From NCBI RefSeq assembly GCF_000955805.1, contig NZ_JYOA01000003.1:764944-828943 (forward strand): DNA of 64,000 nt. The letters run 5' to 3'. Made by a program: the position numbers and the translations under genes. A model generated the notes under the pieces. That model saw only the letters and a program-made list of their open reading frames with translations. It made no database searches and had not been told where the DNA came from. Each line of letters opens with the position of its first letter. Positions within the stretch are counted from its first letter, which is position 1. Below are positions 39,631-48,234 of the stretch, one piece after another. This DNA comes from Pseudomonas sp. 21. GTDB lineage: Bacteria > Pseudomonadota > Gammaproteobacteria > Pseudomonadales > Pseudomonadaceae.

Positions 39631-41085
39631 TCAGTGCCGCCAGAACGCCGGGGTGAACAGCACCAGCACCGTGATGATTTCCAGGCGGCCCGCCAGCATG
39701 CCGCCGCAGAGCAGCCACTTGGCGGCGTCCGGCAGCGAGGCGAAGTTGCCCGAGGGGCCGATGATCGGGCCCATGCCCGGGCCGACGCCGGCCACGGTGC
39801 TGGCCGCGCCGGTCAGCGACGTCATCCAGTCCAGGCCGAGGAACGACAGGCCCAGCGCCAGGGCACCGACGGTGGCGCCGAAGAAGAACGAGAAGGTCAG
39901 GATCGAACGCACGATCTCTTCGTCCAGGCGGTGGCCGTTGTAGCTCTGGCGGATCACCGCGCGCGGGTGGATCAGCTGGTACAGGCTGGCGCGCAGCAGG
40001 GTGAAGGCCACCTGGAAGCGGAAGATCTTGATGCCGCCGGCGGTGGAGCCGGAGCAGCCGCCGATAAAGCCCAGGTAGAAGAACAGCATGATCGAGAAGT
40101 GGCCCCACAGGCTGTAGTCGCCCAGGGCGAAGCCGGTGGTGGTGACCACCGAGGTCACGTTCACCGCGACGATGCGGAAGGCGTCCAGCCAGGGCAGGCT
40201 GGACGTCACCGAGTACCAGGTGCCCATCACCAGCCAGGTGACCAGCAGCAGGCCGAGGAAGCCGTGCACCTGATGGTCGCGGATCAGCGCCTTGCGGTTG
40301 CCGCGCAGCATGGACACATACAGCACGAAGGGGATGCTGCCCAGGATCATCACCACCACCGCCACCCAGTGCACCGCCGGCTGGTGCCACTTGGCCAGGG
40401 ACTGGTCGGAGGTGGAGAAACCGCCGGTGGAAATGGCCGACATGGCGTGGTTGAGCGAGTCGAACAGGCCCATGCCGGCCCACCAGAAGGCCAGCGTGCC
40501 GGCGATGGTGATCGCCACGTAAACCCCGACTATGTACTTGGCCACCATGTGCGAGCGCGGCATGACCTTGTCCGAGCGGTCCGAGGATTCAGTCTGGAAC
40601 AGGCGCATGCCACCGATGCGCAGCATCGGCAGGATCGCCACCGCCATGGCGATGAAGCCGATACCGCCCAGCCAGTGCAGCAGCGAGCGCCAGATGAGGA
40701 TGCCCGGCGACATCTTGTCCAGCCCGCTGAGGACGGTGGAGCCGGTGGCGGTGATGCCCGACATGCTCTCGAAGATCGCGTCGGTGAAGCTGATGTGCCG
40801 CGCGAACATGAAGGGCAGGGACGAGAAGAAGCAGACGATCACCCAGCTCGACACGGTGAGCATGTACATGTCCCGCGGACGCATGTGTACCTGCTCCGGG
40901 CGGCCGGGAATGACCATGCCCAGCCCGCAGGTGAAGGTGATGATCGCCGACCAGATGAACGGGTGCAGCTCGTTGGCGCGGCCGTAGTACAGCAGCGTGG
41001 CCATGGGCACCAGCATGGCGACTGCCAGCGTGATGACGAAGATGCCGATGATGAATCCGAGGGTGCGTAGTGTCGGCAGGGCCAT
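39631..41085 (-). CDS. trkH: Potassium uptake protein TrkH
   Basis: Inner-membrane K+-translocating subunit, working with the NAD-binding TrkA. 484 residues, about 10 transmembrane helices in four MPM repeats. The four pore loops read TATGSTVLSG, STGGFSTSD, TTTGFALGDY and GVGPGMGPI. The GGCSGSTAGGIKIFRF segment is the family hallmark. trkA is not adjacent. No anomaly. Confidence 0.94.
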   Translation of the reverse strand: MALPTLRTLGFIIGIFVITLAVAMLVPMATLLYYGRANELHPFIWSAIITFTCGLGMVIPGRPEQVHMRPRDMYMLTVSSWVIVCFFSSLPFMFARHISFTDAIFESMSGITATGSTVLSGLDKMSPGILIWRSLLHWLGGIGFIAMAVAILPMLRIGGMRLFQTESSDRSDKVMPRSHMVAKYIVGVYVAITIAGTLAFWWAGMGLFDSLNHAMSAISTGGFSTSDQSLAKWHQPAVHWVAVVVMILGSIPFVLYVSMLRGNRKALIRDHQVHGFLGLLLVTWLVMGTWYSVTSSLPWLDAFRIVAVNVTSVVTTTGFALGDYSLWGHFSIMLFFYLGFIGGCSGSTAGGIKIFRFQVAFTLLRASLYQLIHPRAVIRQSYNGHRLDEEIVRSILTFSFFFGATVGALALGLSFLGLDWMTSLTGAASTVAGVGPGMGPIIGPSGNFASLPDAAKWLLCGGMLAGRLEIITVLVLFTPAFWRH

Positions 41086-41263
41086 GCGCTGAGGTCTGAA
41101 TCCAATGGGAATCGGCCATTTTACCTGCCGCCTGCCGAGAGTAAACCGCGTGACACCGTTCCCCTTTACAAGTGGGGCGGAGTTGCAGCGGGCTGTCTTT
41201 CCCGGACAAATGCGAACCCTTTGCGTCTACAATGGCGGCTTCGAGATTGACTGGAGGCAGCCC

Positions 41264-41824
41264 ATGGAGGCTCTCGACGCGTTGCTCAACCGTGTGTCCC
41301 ACGCCCGCCTGAGCGAGCCGGCACCGTCCGCCGAGCAGCTGGACCGCCTGTTCCGCAGCGCCTTGCGCGCCCCGGACCACGGGCAGCTGCGCCCCTGGCG
41401 CTTCCTTACCGTGGAAGGCGAGGCGCGCAAGGAGCTGGGAGAGTTGTTTGCCCGCGCCGTGGCGGCCAATGAGCCGGACGGCAAGCCCGAGGCGCTGGAC
41501 AAGGCTCGCGCCATGCCGCTGCGCGCGCCGCTGCTGGTGGTGGCCGTGGCACGCCTGCAGGATCACCCCAAGGTGCCGGAGATCGAGCAGTGGCTGGCGG
41601 CGGGTTGCGCCGCCCACGGCATCATCCAGGCGGCCTACGTCGAAGGGTTGGGTGCGATGTGGCGCACGGGCGCCATGGCGTTCGATCCGCTGGTGCGCGA
41701 GGGCCTGGGCTTGGCCGAGAACGAGCGCATCGTCGGTTTCATCTACCTCGGCACGCCGGTCGGCGAGCTGCGCCGCCCGGCGCCGCTGGACCCGGCCGGG
41801 TTCGTCAGCGCCTGGCGGGGCTGA
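41264..41824 (+). CDS. Nitroreductase, YdjA-like
   Basis: 186 residues, FMN-dependent nitroreductase fold. Conserved pieces are RSALRAPDHGQLRPWRF (FMN-binding N-terminal segment), GCAAHGIIQAAYVEGLGAMWRTG and a C-terminal IVGFIYLGTP. YdjA-type members are small NADPH-poor nitroreductases of uncertain substrate. The ATG at 41264 follows GGAG at 8 nt. The 3' end overlaps the convergent gene at 41805 by 20 bp. Confidence 0.9.
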   Translation: MEALDALLNRVSHARLSEPAPSAEQLDRLFRSALRAPDHGQLRPWRFLTVEGEARKELGELFARAVAANEPDGKPEALDKARAMPLRAPLLVVAVARLQDHPKVPEIEQWLAAGCAAHGIIQAAYVEGLGAMWRTGAMAFDPLVREGLGLAENERIVGFIYLGTPVGELRRPAPLDPAGFVSAWRG

Positions 41825-42284
41825 GCGGCAGTTCCAGGCGTACCTTCCAGCCAGCGTCGCGAGCGCGCCAGAGCAGGTGTCCACCCTGCCAGGCGGCCAG
41901 GCGACGCGCCGGCGGCAGGGCTTCCGGCAGCCAGGCCCGCGCCTGCGGGTCGTCGCCTTGCAGATCCAGGCGCAGCTCACCGCGTGCTGAACTGAGCGAC
42001 AGCTCCAGCGCCGCATGCGGATGGCGCGCCAGCGCCCCTTCCAGCAAGGCATCCAGTGCTTCGCCCAGCGCATCCGGCCAGCTTTCCAGTGGCCAGGTGC
42101 CGCTCTGCGGCAGGCTCAGGCGCAAGCCGGGCCAGCGTGCGCGCCAGTGCGTGGCGAGACGCGCCAGTTCCACCGCCAGCACCAGGTACTGCGGGTCGTC
42201 GTAGGGTTCACTGCGCAGCAGGGCTGCCGGCGGCAGCGGCTGTTGCAGGACGGGGATCGGGGTAGCGAAGGCGGGAAGGCTCAT
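41805..42284 (-). CDS. Uncharacterised protein resembling a degenerate histidine-kinase ATPase domain
   Basis: 159 residues. No clear family, but the pattern fits part of a HATPase_c fold: an N-box-like helix GEALDALLEGALARHP, strands LELSLSSARGELRLDLQGD, and a closing strand WKVRLELPL as in the end of kinase domains. The usual G1/G2 glycine boxes are not present. It lies 26 bp after cpxA in the same direction and so is the last gene of the Cpx cluster. It may be a non-catalytic partner of CpxA, or the likeness could be chance. Overlaps the nitroreductase 3' end (20 bp, convergent). Confidence 0.65.
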   Translation of the reverse strand: MSLPAFATPIPVLQQPLPPAALLRSEPYDDPQYLVLAVELARLATHWRARWPGLRLSLPQSGTWPLESWPDALGEALDALLEGALARHPHAALELSLSSARGELRLDLQGDDPQARAWLPEALPPARRLAAWQGGHLLWRARDAGWKVRLELPLSPARR

Positions 42285-42310
42285 GGTGGCTCTCCGAAAA
42301 TGCGCTCGGT

Positions 42311-43648
42311 TCAGGCGGCCTGCCGACGCAACGGCAGGTCGATGCTGGCGACGAATCCGCCGTCGGGATGGTTGCTCAGGCGCAGTCGTCCATGGTGACG
42401 TTCGATGGCGCGGCGGGCGATGGCCAGGCCCAGGCCGTGGCCGGGGCTGCTCTGGTTGGGCGCGCGGAAGAAGGGTTCGCCCAGTTGCGCCAGGTGTTCC
42501 TCGCTGGCGCCGGGACCGTGGTCGCGCACGCGGATGTGCAGGCGTTCGCCGTCGATCCGCGCCTGTACTTCCAGCGGCTGTTCCGCCGGGTTGAAGCGCA
42601 GGCCGTTGCGCAGCAGGTTGTCGAGGGCGCGGTCGAGCATGTCCGGCCAGCCGTCGAGGGCCAGTTGCGGGCCGACGTCGAGCTGGATGGTCTGTTCCGG
42701 GTAAAGCAGTTGCGCATCGTTGCGCAGGCGCTCGAACAGCGGCAGCAGGTCGATGCGGCTGGCCGGGCCGGGCTCGGCGTCGAGGCGGGCGAGGGCGAGG
42801 ATCTCGCTGATCAGTGCCTCCAGGCGGTCGCATTCCTGTTCCAGGCGCGGCCACATGGCAGCGCGCTGTTCGGGCTCGGCGCGTTCAGCCAGGGCCAGGG
42901 CGATGCGCAGGCGGGCCAGCGGCGAACGCAGTTCGTGGGAAACATCACGCAGGAGCTGGCGTTGGCTGCCGATCAGCCCTTGCAGGCGGGCACCCATGCG
43001 GTTGAAGTCACGCGCCAGCACGCCCAGTTCGTCGCCGCGGCGCGAGAGTCGGGCGAGGCTGTCCTGTTGATAACTGGTCTGGCCGAGGTCATGCACGGCG
43101 CGGCGCAGGCGGTTCAGCGGGCGGGTGATGGACAGCGTCAGCAGCAGGCTGAACACGGTCAACACCACCAGCGCGATGCCCAGCGCACTCAGCGGCCAGA
43201 GGAGGCTGCTGCGGTGCCAGGCCTGCAGCGTCGGGTGCGGAATGCGGTAGATGAACAGGTAGGTCTGGTCGGTGCGGCTGCTGGTGTATTCCTGGCTCAG
43301 TTGGCGCCAGGGGAAGCGCGGCAGGTTTTCCCGGTCGAAATTGTTGTCGCGCGGCCGTGGCGGGCGCGGCAGGTAGGTGCCGTTGACCAGGCGCTGGCCG
43401 GTCTCGTCGAGCACCTGCACGGAGAGCTCGTATTGCTTGCGGCGGCTTTCCAGCAGTTCTTGCGCGGCTTCCGGGCCTTGCGTCTCGTAGAGCTGGGTCC
43501 ATTGCTTGGCGATGTCATGCAGGCCGGGATAGCGGGCGATCACCCAGGTGTCCTGGTTCAGGGCGCGGCCCAGCAGGATCGACAGTCCGGCCACCAACAG
43601 GAGGGCGAGCCAGAAGGCGGCGAGGATCCGCCAGAAGAGTGAGCGCAT
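42311..43648 (-). CDS. cpxA: Envelope-stress sensor histidine kinase CpxA-like
   Basis: 445 residues. TM1 (about 5-25), a periplasmic domain, TM2 (about 155-178), then HAMP, HisKA with DVSHELRSPLARL (phospho-His near residue 237) and HATPase with N box LDNLLRNGLRFN, RDHGPGASEEHL and GHGLGLAIARRA. The start at 43648 has AGGAAG upstream and gives MRSLFWRILAAFW; an ATG seven codons earlier has a poorer site. Coded after spy on the same strand, with a strong hairpin between. Confidence 0.92.
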   Translation of the reverse strand: MRSLFWRILAAFWLALLLVAGLSILLGRALNQDTWVIARYPGLHDIAKQWTQLYETQGPEAAQELLESRRKQYELSVQVLDETGQRLVNGTYLPRPPRPRDNNFDRENLPRFPWRQLSQEYTSSRTDQTYLFIYRIPHPTLQAWHRSSLLWPLSALGIALVVLTVFSLLLTLSITRPLNRLRRAVHDLGQTSYQQDSLARLSRRGDELGVLARDFNRMGARLQGLIGSQRQLLRDVSHELRSPLARLRIALALAERAEPEQRAAMWPRLEQECDRLEALISEILALARLDAEPGPASRIDLLPLFERLRNDAQLLYPEQTIQLDVGPQLALDGWPDMLDRALDNLLRNGLRFNPAEQPLEVQARIDGERLHIRVRDHGPGASEEHLAQLGEPFFRAPNQSSPGHGLGLAIARRAIERHHGRLRLSNHPDGGFVASIDLPLRRQAA

Positions 43649-43699
43649 GGTCTTCCTGTTCAGCCGCATGGTCTATCCGTTGTCAGGGGCTCCACGGCA

Positions 43700-43724
43700 A
43701 GGCGCCGGGTAGAACCCGGCGCCT
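43700..43724 (-). other. Strong intercistronic hairpin between spy and cpxA
   Basis: Perfect 11-bp stem AGGCGCCGGGT/ACCCGGCGCCT with a 3-nt loop and no T-run. It lies 17 bp after the spy stop. Such hairpins can stabilise the upstream message and reduce read-through, giving more Spy than CpxA. Confidence 0.7.
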
Positions 43725-43741
43725 GCGCTTGCTGGAGCGAA

Positions 43742-44197
43742 TCAGTTGGTCTTGGCGCCGTCCTTCTGGGCCTTCCAGGTCTGGAATTCAGCCCATTCGG
43801 CCTTGCGCTGCTCGCGCTGCTTCTTCATCTCGTCGAACTTCTTCTGCTGCTCGGGAGTGAGGATGCCGCGGATGCCGGCGTCGGCCTTGTCACGGTTGGC
43901 CTTCAGTTCTTCCTGCATGGCCTTGCGGTCAGCCTCGGGCAGCTTGTTCCAGTACTTCTCGGTGATCGCGCGGCGATCCTTCATCGAGTCGCCCATCAGC
44001 TTGCCGACTTGCTGGCGCTGGTCCTGGGTCAGGTTCAGTTCGCGGAACGCACCGCCGTGTTCGCCGCGGTGCATGCCCGGGCCGTGGTCCTTCATGAACG
44101 GGGCCGGCGGCGGAGCGTCGGTCGGCGCGGGAGTGGCCGCCAGCGCGACGGTCGGCAGGGCGGCGGCGATCAGCAGGGCGGTCAGGGTCTTGCGCAT
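43742..44197 (-). CDS. Spy/CpxP-family periplasmic chaperone
   Basis: 151 residues with signal peptide (MRKTLTALLIAAALPTVALA, cut about residue 20). The mature part is rich in Lys, Glu and Gln, helical, and has two LTxxQ motifs (LNLTQDQRQQ and ILTPEQQKK), the signature of Spy/CpxP. It has a His-rich N-terminal segment (MHRGEHGG). It could be a chaperone or an inhibitor of CpxA. The promoter region has a CpxR box. GGAGA lies before the ATG. Confidence 0.9.
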   Translation of the reverse strand: MRKTLTALLIAAALPTVALAATPAPTDAPPPAPFMKDHGPGMHRGEHGGAFRELNLTQDQRQQVGKLMGDSMKDRRAITEKYWNKLPEADRKAMQEELKANRDKADAGIRGILTPEQQKKFDEMKKQREQRKAEWAEFQTWKAQKDGAKTN

Positions 44198-44277
44198 GGT
44201 GTTTCTCCTTTCAGGGGCCGGTCGTTACCGGATGAGCCCAGTCTAGGGTCGGCAAGGTCAAGGGCGGTCAGTCCCAC

Positions 44278-44323
44278 GTAAAGCTTCGGTAAAGATTGCG
44301 TGAAGCCCTGCTGGAATCTTTAC
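44278..44323. promoter_or_regulatory. CpxR box with additional inverted half-site upstream of spy
   Basis: GTAAA (44278) and GTAAA (44289) are direct repeats with 6 nt between, matching the known GTAAA-N(4-8)-GTAAA box. TTTAC (44319) is an inverted third half-site. GGTAAAGATT (44288) and AATCTTTACC (44315) form a perfect 10-bp inverted repeat with a 17-bp spacer. Located 80-125 bp before the spy ATG. Confidence 0.75.
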
Positions 44324-44326
44324 CAA

Positions 44327-44349
44327 GCCCGGGCCAGAGCGGCCCGGGC
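44327..44349 (-). other. Hairpin between cpxR and spy
   Basis: GCCCGGGCC/GGCCCGGGC, 9-bp perfect stem with a 5-nt loop, 19 bp after the cpxR stop. No T-run on the minus strand. It is likely to weaken read-through from cpxR into spy. Confidence 0.6.
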
Positions 44350-44367
44350 GCTCTGCAAGACGAGGGA

Positions 44368-45045
44368 TCAGGCTGCGTAGAAGTAACCGCGCCCGCGCAG
44401 GGCGAGGATGCGCGGGCGGCCGTCGGGATGGCTGCCGAGCTTCTTGCGCAGGTTGCTGACGTGCATGTCCAGGCTGCGGTCGTACAGGGTCAGCTTGCGG
44501 CCCAGCGCGAGCTGCGCCAGCGCCTGCTTGTCCAGCGGTTCCCCCGGCTGGCGCAGCAGGGCCTCGAGGATGCGGCTCTCGGAAAGGGTCAGGCTGATTT
44601 CTTCGGCGCCGATGGTGGCCACGCCGCGCGACAGGTTCAGCGCCAGGTCGCCCAGCTCCAGCTGCGCGGCGGGTTGCGCCGGGTGGCTGCGGCGCAGTAC
44701 GGCGCGCAGGCGGGCGGTCAGCTCGCGCGGGTCGCAGGGCTTGGCCAGGTAGTCGTCGGCGCCCAGCTCCAGGCCGAGGATACGGTCCAGCGGCTCGCCG
44801 CGGGCGGAGAGCATCAGCACCGGCAGGTCCGGGTGGTCGCTGCGCAGCGACTTGAGCAGCTCCAGGCCGCTGCCGTCGGGCAGCATGACGTCGAGCACGA
44901 CCGCGTCCGGCGCGCGGCTGCCCAGCGCGGCGCGGGCCTGCGCACCATCGTGGGCGGCGCGGATGCTGAAGCCTTCCTGGGTCAGCCAGGTGGTCAGCAG
45001 TTCGCAGAGTTCGACATCGTCGTCGATCAGCAGCAGTTCACTCAT
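44368..45045 (-). CDS. cpxR: OmpR-family response regulator CpxR
   Basis: 225 residues. Receiver domain with acidic pocket DDD (residues 8-10), phospho-acceptor VVLDVMLPDG (about D54) and KP (AKPCDPREL); the C-terminal winged helix runs to GYFYAA. Pairs with CpxA (42311-43648) and presumably binds the GTAAA repeats upstream of spy. ATG 45045 gives MSELLLIDDD. The upstream 136-residue protein gene ends 13 bp before it, so the two are likely co-transcribed. Confidence 0.93.
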   Translation of the reverse strand: MSELLLIDDDVELCELLTTWLTQEGFSIRAAHDGAQARAALGSRAPDAVVLDVMLPDGSGLELLKSLRSDHPDLPVLMLSARGEPLDRILGLELGADDYLAKPCDPRELTARLRAVLRRSHPAQPAAQLELGDLALNLSRGVATIGAEEISLTLSESRILEALLRQPGEPLDKQALAQLALGRKLTLYDRSLDMHVSNLRKKLGSHPDGRPRILALRGRGYFYAA

Positions 45046-45058
45046 GAAGAGGCTTCTT

Positions 45059-45469
45059 TCAGTTGATCCATTCGCGGCGCGAGCGGCGGCGGCCACGGCT
45101 CAGCATGCCCAGGATGAACGCCAGCAGCGCGGTGCCGGCGCCGGTCACGTACCAGGTCTGCTGCTCGCTGAGCAGGCGCGGCGGCTGGTTGGCCTGGGCC
45201 TCGCGCAGCTGCAGCTTCAGCCGCTGGTTTTCCTGGGTGAGGCGGGCGATGCGGGCTTCGTCCTGGCTGTTGTCCGGGTTGGACAGTTGCGCGGCCAGCT
45301 CGGCACGTTGCCGTTCGCTTTCGGCCAGACGCTGCTCCAGGTCAGGATTGGCGGCCGGCGGTTGAACGGAGGGTTGGACAGCACTTTGCGCCGGTTGCTC
45401 CGTGACGGGCTCTTCGGCGAGGGCGGGCAGTGGCAGGGCGAGGCAGGCGAGCAGGGGCAAACGGCGCAT
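45059..45469 (-). CDS. Exported coiled-coil protein with C-terminal membrane anchor
   Basis: 136 residues: signal peptide (MRRLPLLACLALPLPALAEE), a coiled-coil segment (about 45-95; LEQRLAESERQRAELAAQL), then LLSEQQTWYVTGAGTALLAFILGMLSR followed by an Arg-rich tail (GRRRSRREW). The C-terminal region matches the end of TIGR04211-type SH3 and anchor proteins (E. coli YgiM type), but the SH3 domain is missing. Encoded just upstream of cpxR, which suggests an envelope-stress role. Function unknown. Confidence 0.75.
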   Translation of the reverse strand: MRRLPLLACLALPLPALAEEPVTEQPAQSAVQPSVQPPAANPDLEQRLAESERQRAELAAQLSNPDNSQDEARIARLTQENQRLKLQLREAQANQPPRLLSEQQTWYVTGAGTALLAFILGMLSRGRRRSRREWIN

Positions 45470-45576
45470 CGGGACTCCTTGTTCGATGATGTGCCGCCGT
45501 CCATGGCCATCCCGGCGCTGTCCGGCTGCGATGCCCCGTGGCGCTCCGTGCCTCGGGGTGCAACGCTCGCGCGCTG

Positions 45577-45876
45577 TTAGGGCAGGACTTTCTTGAACGG
45601 CTTGACCACGACGTCGGCGTAGACGCCGGCGGCGCGGTACGGGTCGGCGTCGGCCCAGGCCTGTGCGGCGGCCAGGGAGTCGAACTCGGCGACGATCAGG
45701 CTGCCGGTGAAGCCGGCGGCGCCCGGGTCGTTGCTGTCGATGGCCGGGTGCGGGCCGGCCAGTACCAGGCGGCCTTCTTCCTTCAGCTGCTCCAGGCGTG
45801 CGATGTGCGCGGGACGGGCGGCCAGGCGGCGTTCTTGGGAGGCGGTGATATCACGGGCAATGATCGCGTAGAGCAT
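45577..45876 (-). CDS. yciI: YciI-family protein
   Basis: 99 residues, ferredoxin-like dimeric fold. [28 protein letters not shown] contains the conserved His of the family; the C-terminus [15 protein letters not shown] carries the conserved DPY motif. Enzyme activity unknown. The start is one base after the yciB stop (pair yciB-yciI is widespread). Confidence 0.93.
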   Translation of the reverse strand: MLYAIIARDITASQERRLAARPAHIARLEQLKEEGRLVLAGPHPAIDSNDPGAAGFTGSLIVAEFDSLAAAQAWADADPYRAAGVYADVVVKPFKKVLP

Positions 45877-45877
45877 G

Positions 45878-46471
45878 TCAGTCCTTGGGTTTTTCGCCGG
45901 TAGGCTCATCGTGCATGTGGCGGGCCAGGAACACGCCCTGGCCGATCAGGAACAGCAGGGTCATGCCCAGGCTGCCGAACACCTTGAAGTCCACCCAGTA
46001 GTCCTGGAAGGTGAAGGCGACGAACAGCTGGACGCAACCGCAGATCAGGAAGAACAGCACCCAGGCGACGTTCAGTTTCGCCCAGAGGGAATCGGTCAGG
46101 TGCACCGCATGGCCCATGATGCGCTGGATCAGCGGCTGGCCGCCAATGAAGTGACTGCCGGCGAAAGCCAGGGCGAAGAGCCAGTTCACCACCGGCGCCT
46201 TCCACTTGAGGAAGGTTTCGCTGTGGAAGGCCAGGGTCATGCCGCCGAACACCAGGCAGGCGGCGAGCGTCACCCACTGGCCCTTGTCCAGCTTGCGCTG
46301 CTTGATCAGCAGGGCGCCGTAGACCACCACGGAGGCGGCGATCAGCACGGCCGTGGCGCTGTAGATCCCGCCGACCGAGACGTTCTGGCCGGCGAGTTCG
46401 ACGTTGCGCGGGTCGAGCTTGTAGACGATGAAGAAGAGGATGAGGGGAATGAAATCGATGAATTGCTTCAT
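45878..46471 (-). CDS. yciB: Inner membrane-spanning protein YciB (septation protein A family)
   Basis: 197 residues with five predicted transmembrane helices; starts [19 protein letters not shown], the standard family start, and includes [19 protein letters not shown]. Linked to cell envelope synthesis and septation. An upstream longer frame has no similarity. A single base separates it from yciI. Confidence 0.94.
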   Translation of the reverse strand: MKQFIDFIPLILFFIVYKLDPRNVELAGQNVSVGGIYSATAVLIAASVVVYGALLIKQRKLDKGQWVTLAACLVFGGMTLAFHSETFLKWKAPVVNWLFALAFAGSHFIGGQPLIQRIMGHAVHLTDSLWAKLNVAWVLFFLICGCVQLFVAFTFQDYWVDFKVFGSLGMTLLFLIGQGVFLARHMHDEPTGEKPKD

Positions 46472-46671
46472 TACGGCAGCCAGAGCCCAGTAGAGCCGGC
46501 ATAATACCAACCTGCGGATGAACTGAAAGAGCCATCCGCCCAACGCTGCGTCAGATCATGGTTTCAATCCATTGCCGCGGGAGCGTTGGCACAGAAGCGT
46601 CTATACAGAAAGTTATCCCGACAGAAATCCATTCCGACACCAAGCCACCCCCTGCATTCCCTGGAAGCCCC

Positions 46672-47547
46672 ATGCGAGTCGATCTGCACTGCCACAGCAC
46701 CGCGTCCGACGGACAGCTAAGCCCGACGGCCCTGGTCGAGCGTGCCCATGGGCGCGGCGTGCGCGTGCTGGCGCTGACCGACCACGACACCCTCGATGGC
46801 CTGCCCGAGGCGCGCCGCGCCGCGCAGGCGCTGGGCATGGAACTGGTGGACGGCGTCGAGGTGTCCTGCACCTGGGGCGGGGCGACCATTCACGTGCTGG
46901 GTTACGGCTTCGATGTGACGGCCGAGCCGCTGGTGAAGGCGCTGGACGACCTGCACCGTGCCCGCTGGACCCGCGCCGAGGAAATCGGCCGGCGCCTGGA
47001 AGCCAAGGGCATGCCCGGCGCCTTCGAGGGGGCGCGGGCGATCCAGGCCGAACTGGGCGACAGCGAGAACGCCCCGGCGCGCCCGCACTTCGCCGAGTTC
47101 CTGCTGCGCCAGGGCCATGTCAAGGACCGCGCCGAGGCCTTCCGCAAGTGGCTGGGCGCCGGCAAGCTGGGCGACGTCAAGCAGCACTGGCCGAGCCTCG
47201 CCGACGCCGTCGGCACGCTGCGCGCGGCGGGCGCCTGGATCAGCCTGGCGCATCCCTACCAGTACGACTTCACCCGCACCAAGCGGCGCAAGCTGGTGGC
47301 CGACTTCATCGCCGCCGGCGGCCATGCGCTGGAGGTCTGCAACGGCCCGCAGCCGGCCGAGCAGGTCGGCGTGCTGAGCATCCTCGCCCGCGAATTCGGC
47401 CTGATGGTCACTGCCGGCAGTGACTTCCACGGCCCCAGCGACTGGTCGGAGCTGGGCCTTTACCGGAGCGTGCCGGAAGACTTGGCGCCGCTCTGGCCGC
47501 GCTTCGCCAGCGCCGAGAACGCCATCGGGATCAAGGAGACTCCATGA
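46672..47547 (+). CDS. rnm: PHP-domain phosphoesterase, RNase AM / 3',5'-bisphosphatase
   Basis: 291 residues of the YciV (RNase AM) group, acting on 5' ends of RNA fragments and nucleoside bisphosphates. Metal-binding PHP motifs: DLHCHSTASDG (residues 3-13), LTDHDTLDG, AHPYQY and GSDFHGP. ATG 46672 begins exactly at the PHP motif. Stop overlaps the yciO start by 4 bp. Confidence 0.92.
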   Translation: MRVDLHCHSTASDGQLSPTALVERAHGRGVRVLALTDHDTLDGLPEARRAAQALGMELVDGVEVSCTWGGATIHVLGYGFDVTAEPLVKALDDLHRARWTRAEEIGRRLEAKGMPGAFEGARAIQAELGDSENAPARPHFAEFLLRQGHVKDRAEAFRKWLGAGKLGDVKQHWPSLADAVGTLRAAGAWISLAHPYQYDFTRTKRRKLVADFIAAGGHALEVCNGPQPAEQVGVLSILAREFGLMVTAGSDFHGPSDWSELGLYRSVPEDLAPLWPRFASAENAIGIKETP

Positions 47548-48173
47548 GCCAGTTCTTTCAGATCCATCCGGAAAATCCCCAGGCGCGCCTGATCAAGCAG
47601 GCGGTGGAGATCGTCCGCCAGGGTGGGGTGATCGCCTATCCCACCGACTCGTCGTATGCGCTGGGTTGCCGCATCGGCGAGAAGTCCGCGGTGGAGCGCA
47701 TCCGCCACATCCGCCGGCTGGACGACAAGCACAACTTCACCCTGGTCTGTCGTGATCTGTCGGAGCTTGGCCTCTATGCCAAGGTCGACACCGGCCTGTT
47801 CCGCCTGCTCAAGGCGCACACGCCTGGCCCCTACACCTTCATCCTCAATGCCACCCGCGAAGTGCCGCGCATGCTGCTGCATCCCAAGCGCCGCACCATC
47901 GGTCTGCGCGTGCCAGCCTGCCCGATCGCCCTGGCGCTGCTGGAGGAACTGGGTGAACCGCTGATGAGCGTCAGCCTGATCCTGCCCGGCCAGAGCGAGC
48001 CGCTGAATGATCCGTACGAGATGCGCGATTCGCTGGAGCACCTGGTCGACCTGATCATCGACGGTGGTTTCGGCGGCGGCGAGGCCTCCACCGTGATCGC
48101 CCTGACCGACGAGGACCCGGTGGTCGTGCGCGTCGGCTGCGGCGACCCGGAGCCCTTCATGGTCAACGCCTGA
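47544..48173 (+). CDS. yciO: YrdC/Sua5/YciO-family protein
   Basis: 209 residues of the threonylcarbamoyl-AMP synthase superfamily. GVIAYPTDSSYALGC and RHIRRLDDKHNFTLVCRDL are the core nucleotide-binding segments. YciO differs from TsaC and its role in t6A formation is weak or secondary. Translationally coupled to rnm. Whether a separate tsaC exists cannot be seen here. Confidence 0.9.
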   Translation: MSQFFQIHPENPQARLIKQAVEIVRQGGVIAYPTDSSYALGCRIGEKSAVERIRHIRRLDDKHNFTLVCRDLSELGLYAKVDTGLFRLLKAHTPGPYTFILNATREVPRMLLHPKRRTIGLRVPACPIALALLEELGEPLMSVSLILPGQSEPLNDPYEMRDSLEHLVDLIIDGGFGGGEASTVIALTDEDPVVVRVGCGDPEPFMVNA

Positions 48174-48234
48174 ACACGCCCGGCGTGCTGGCTATACTCC
48201 CTCGTCCCATCGCCGAACCCGCGAGGTTGACCGC

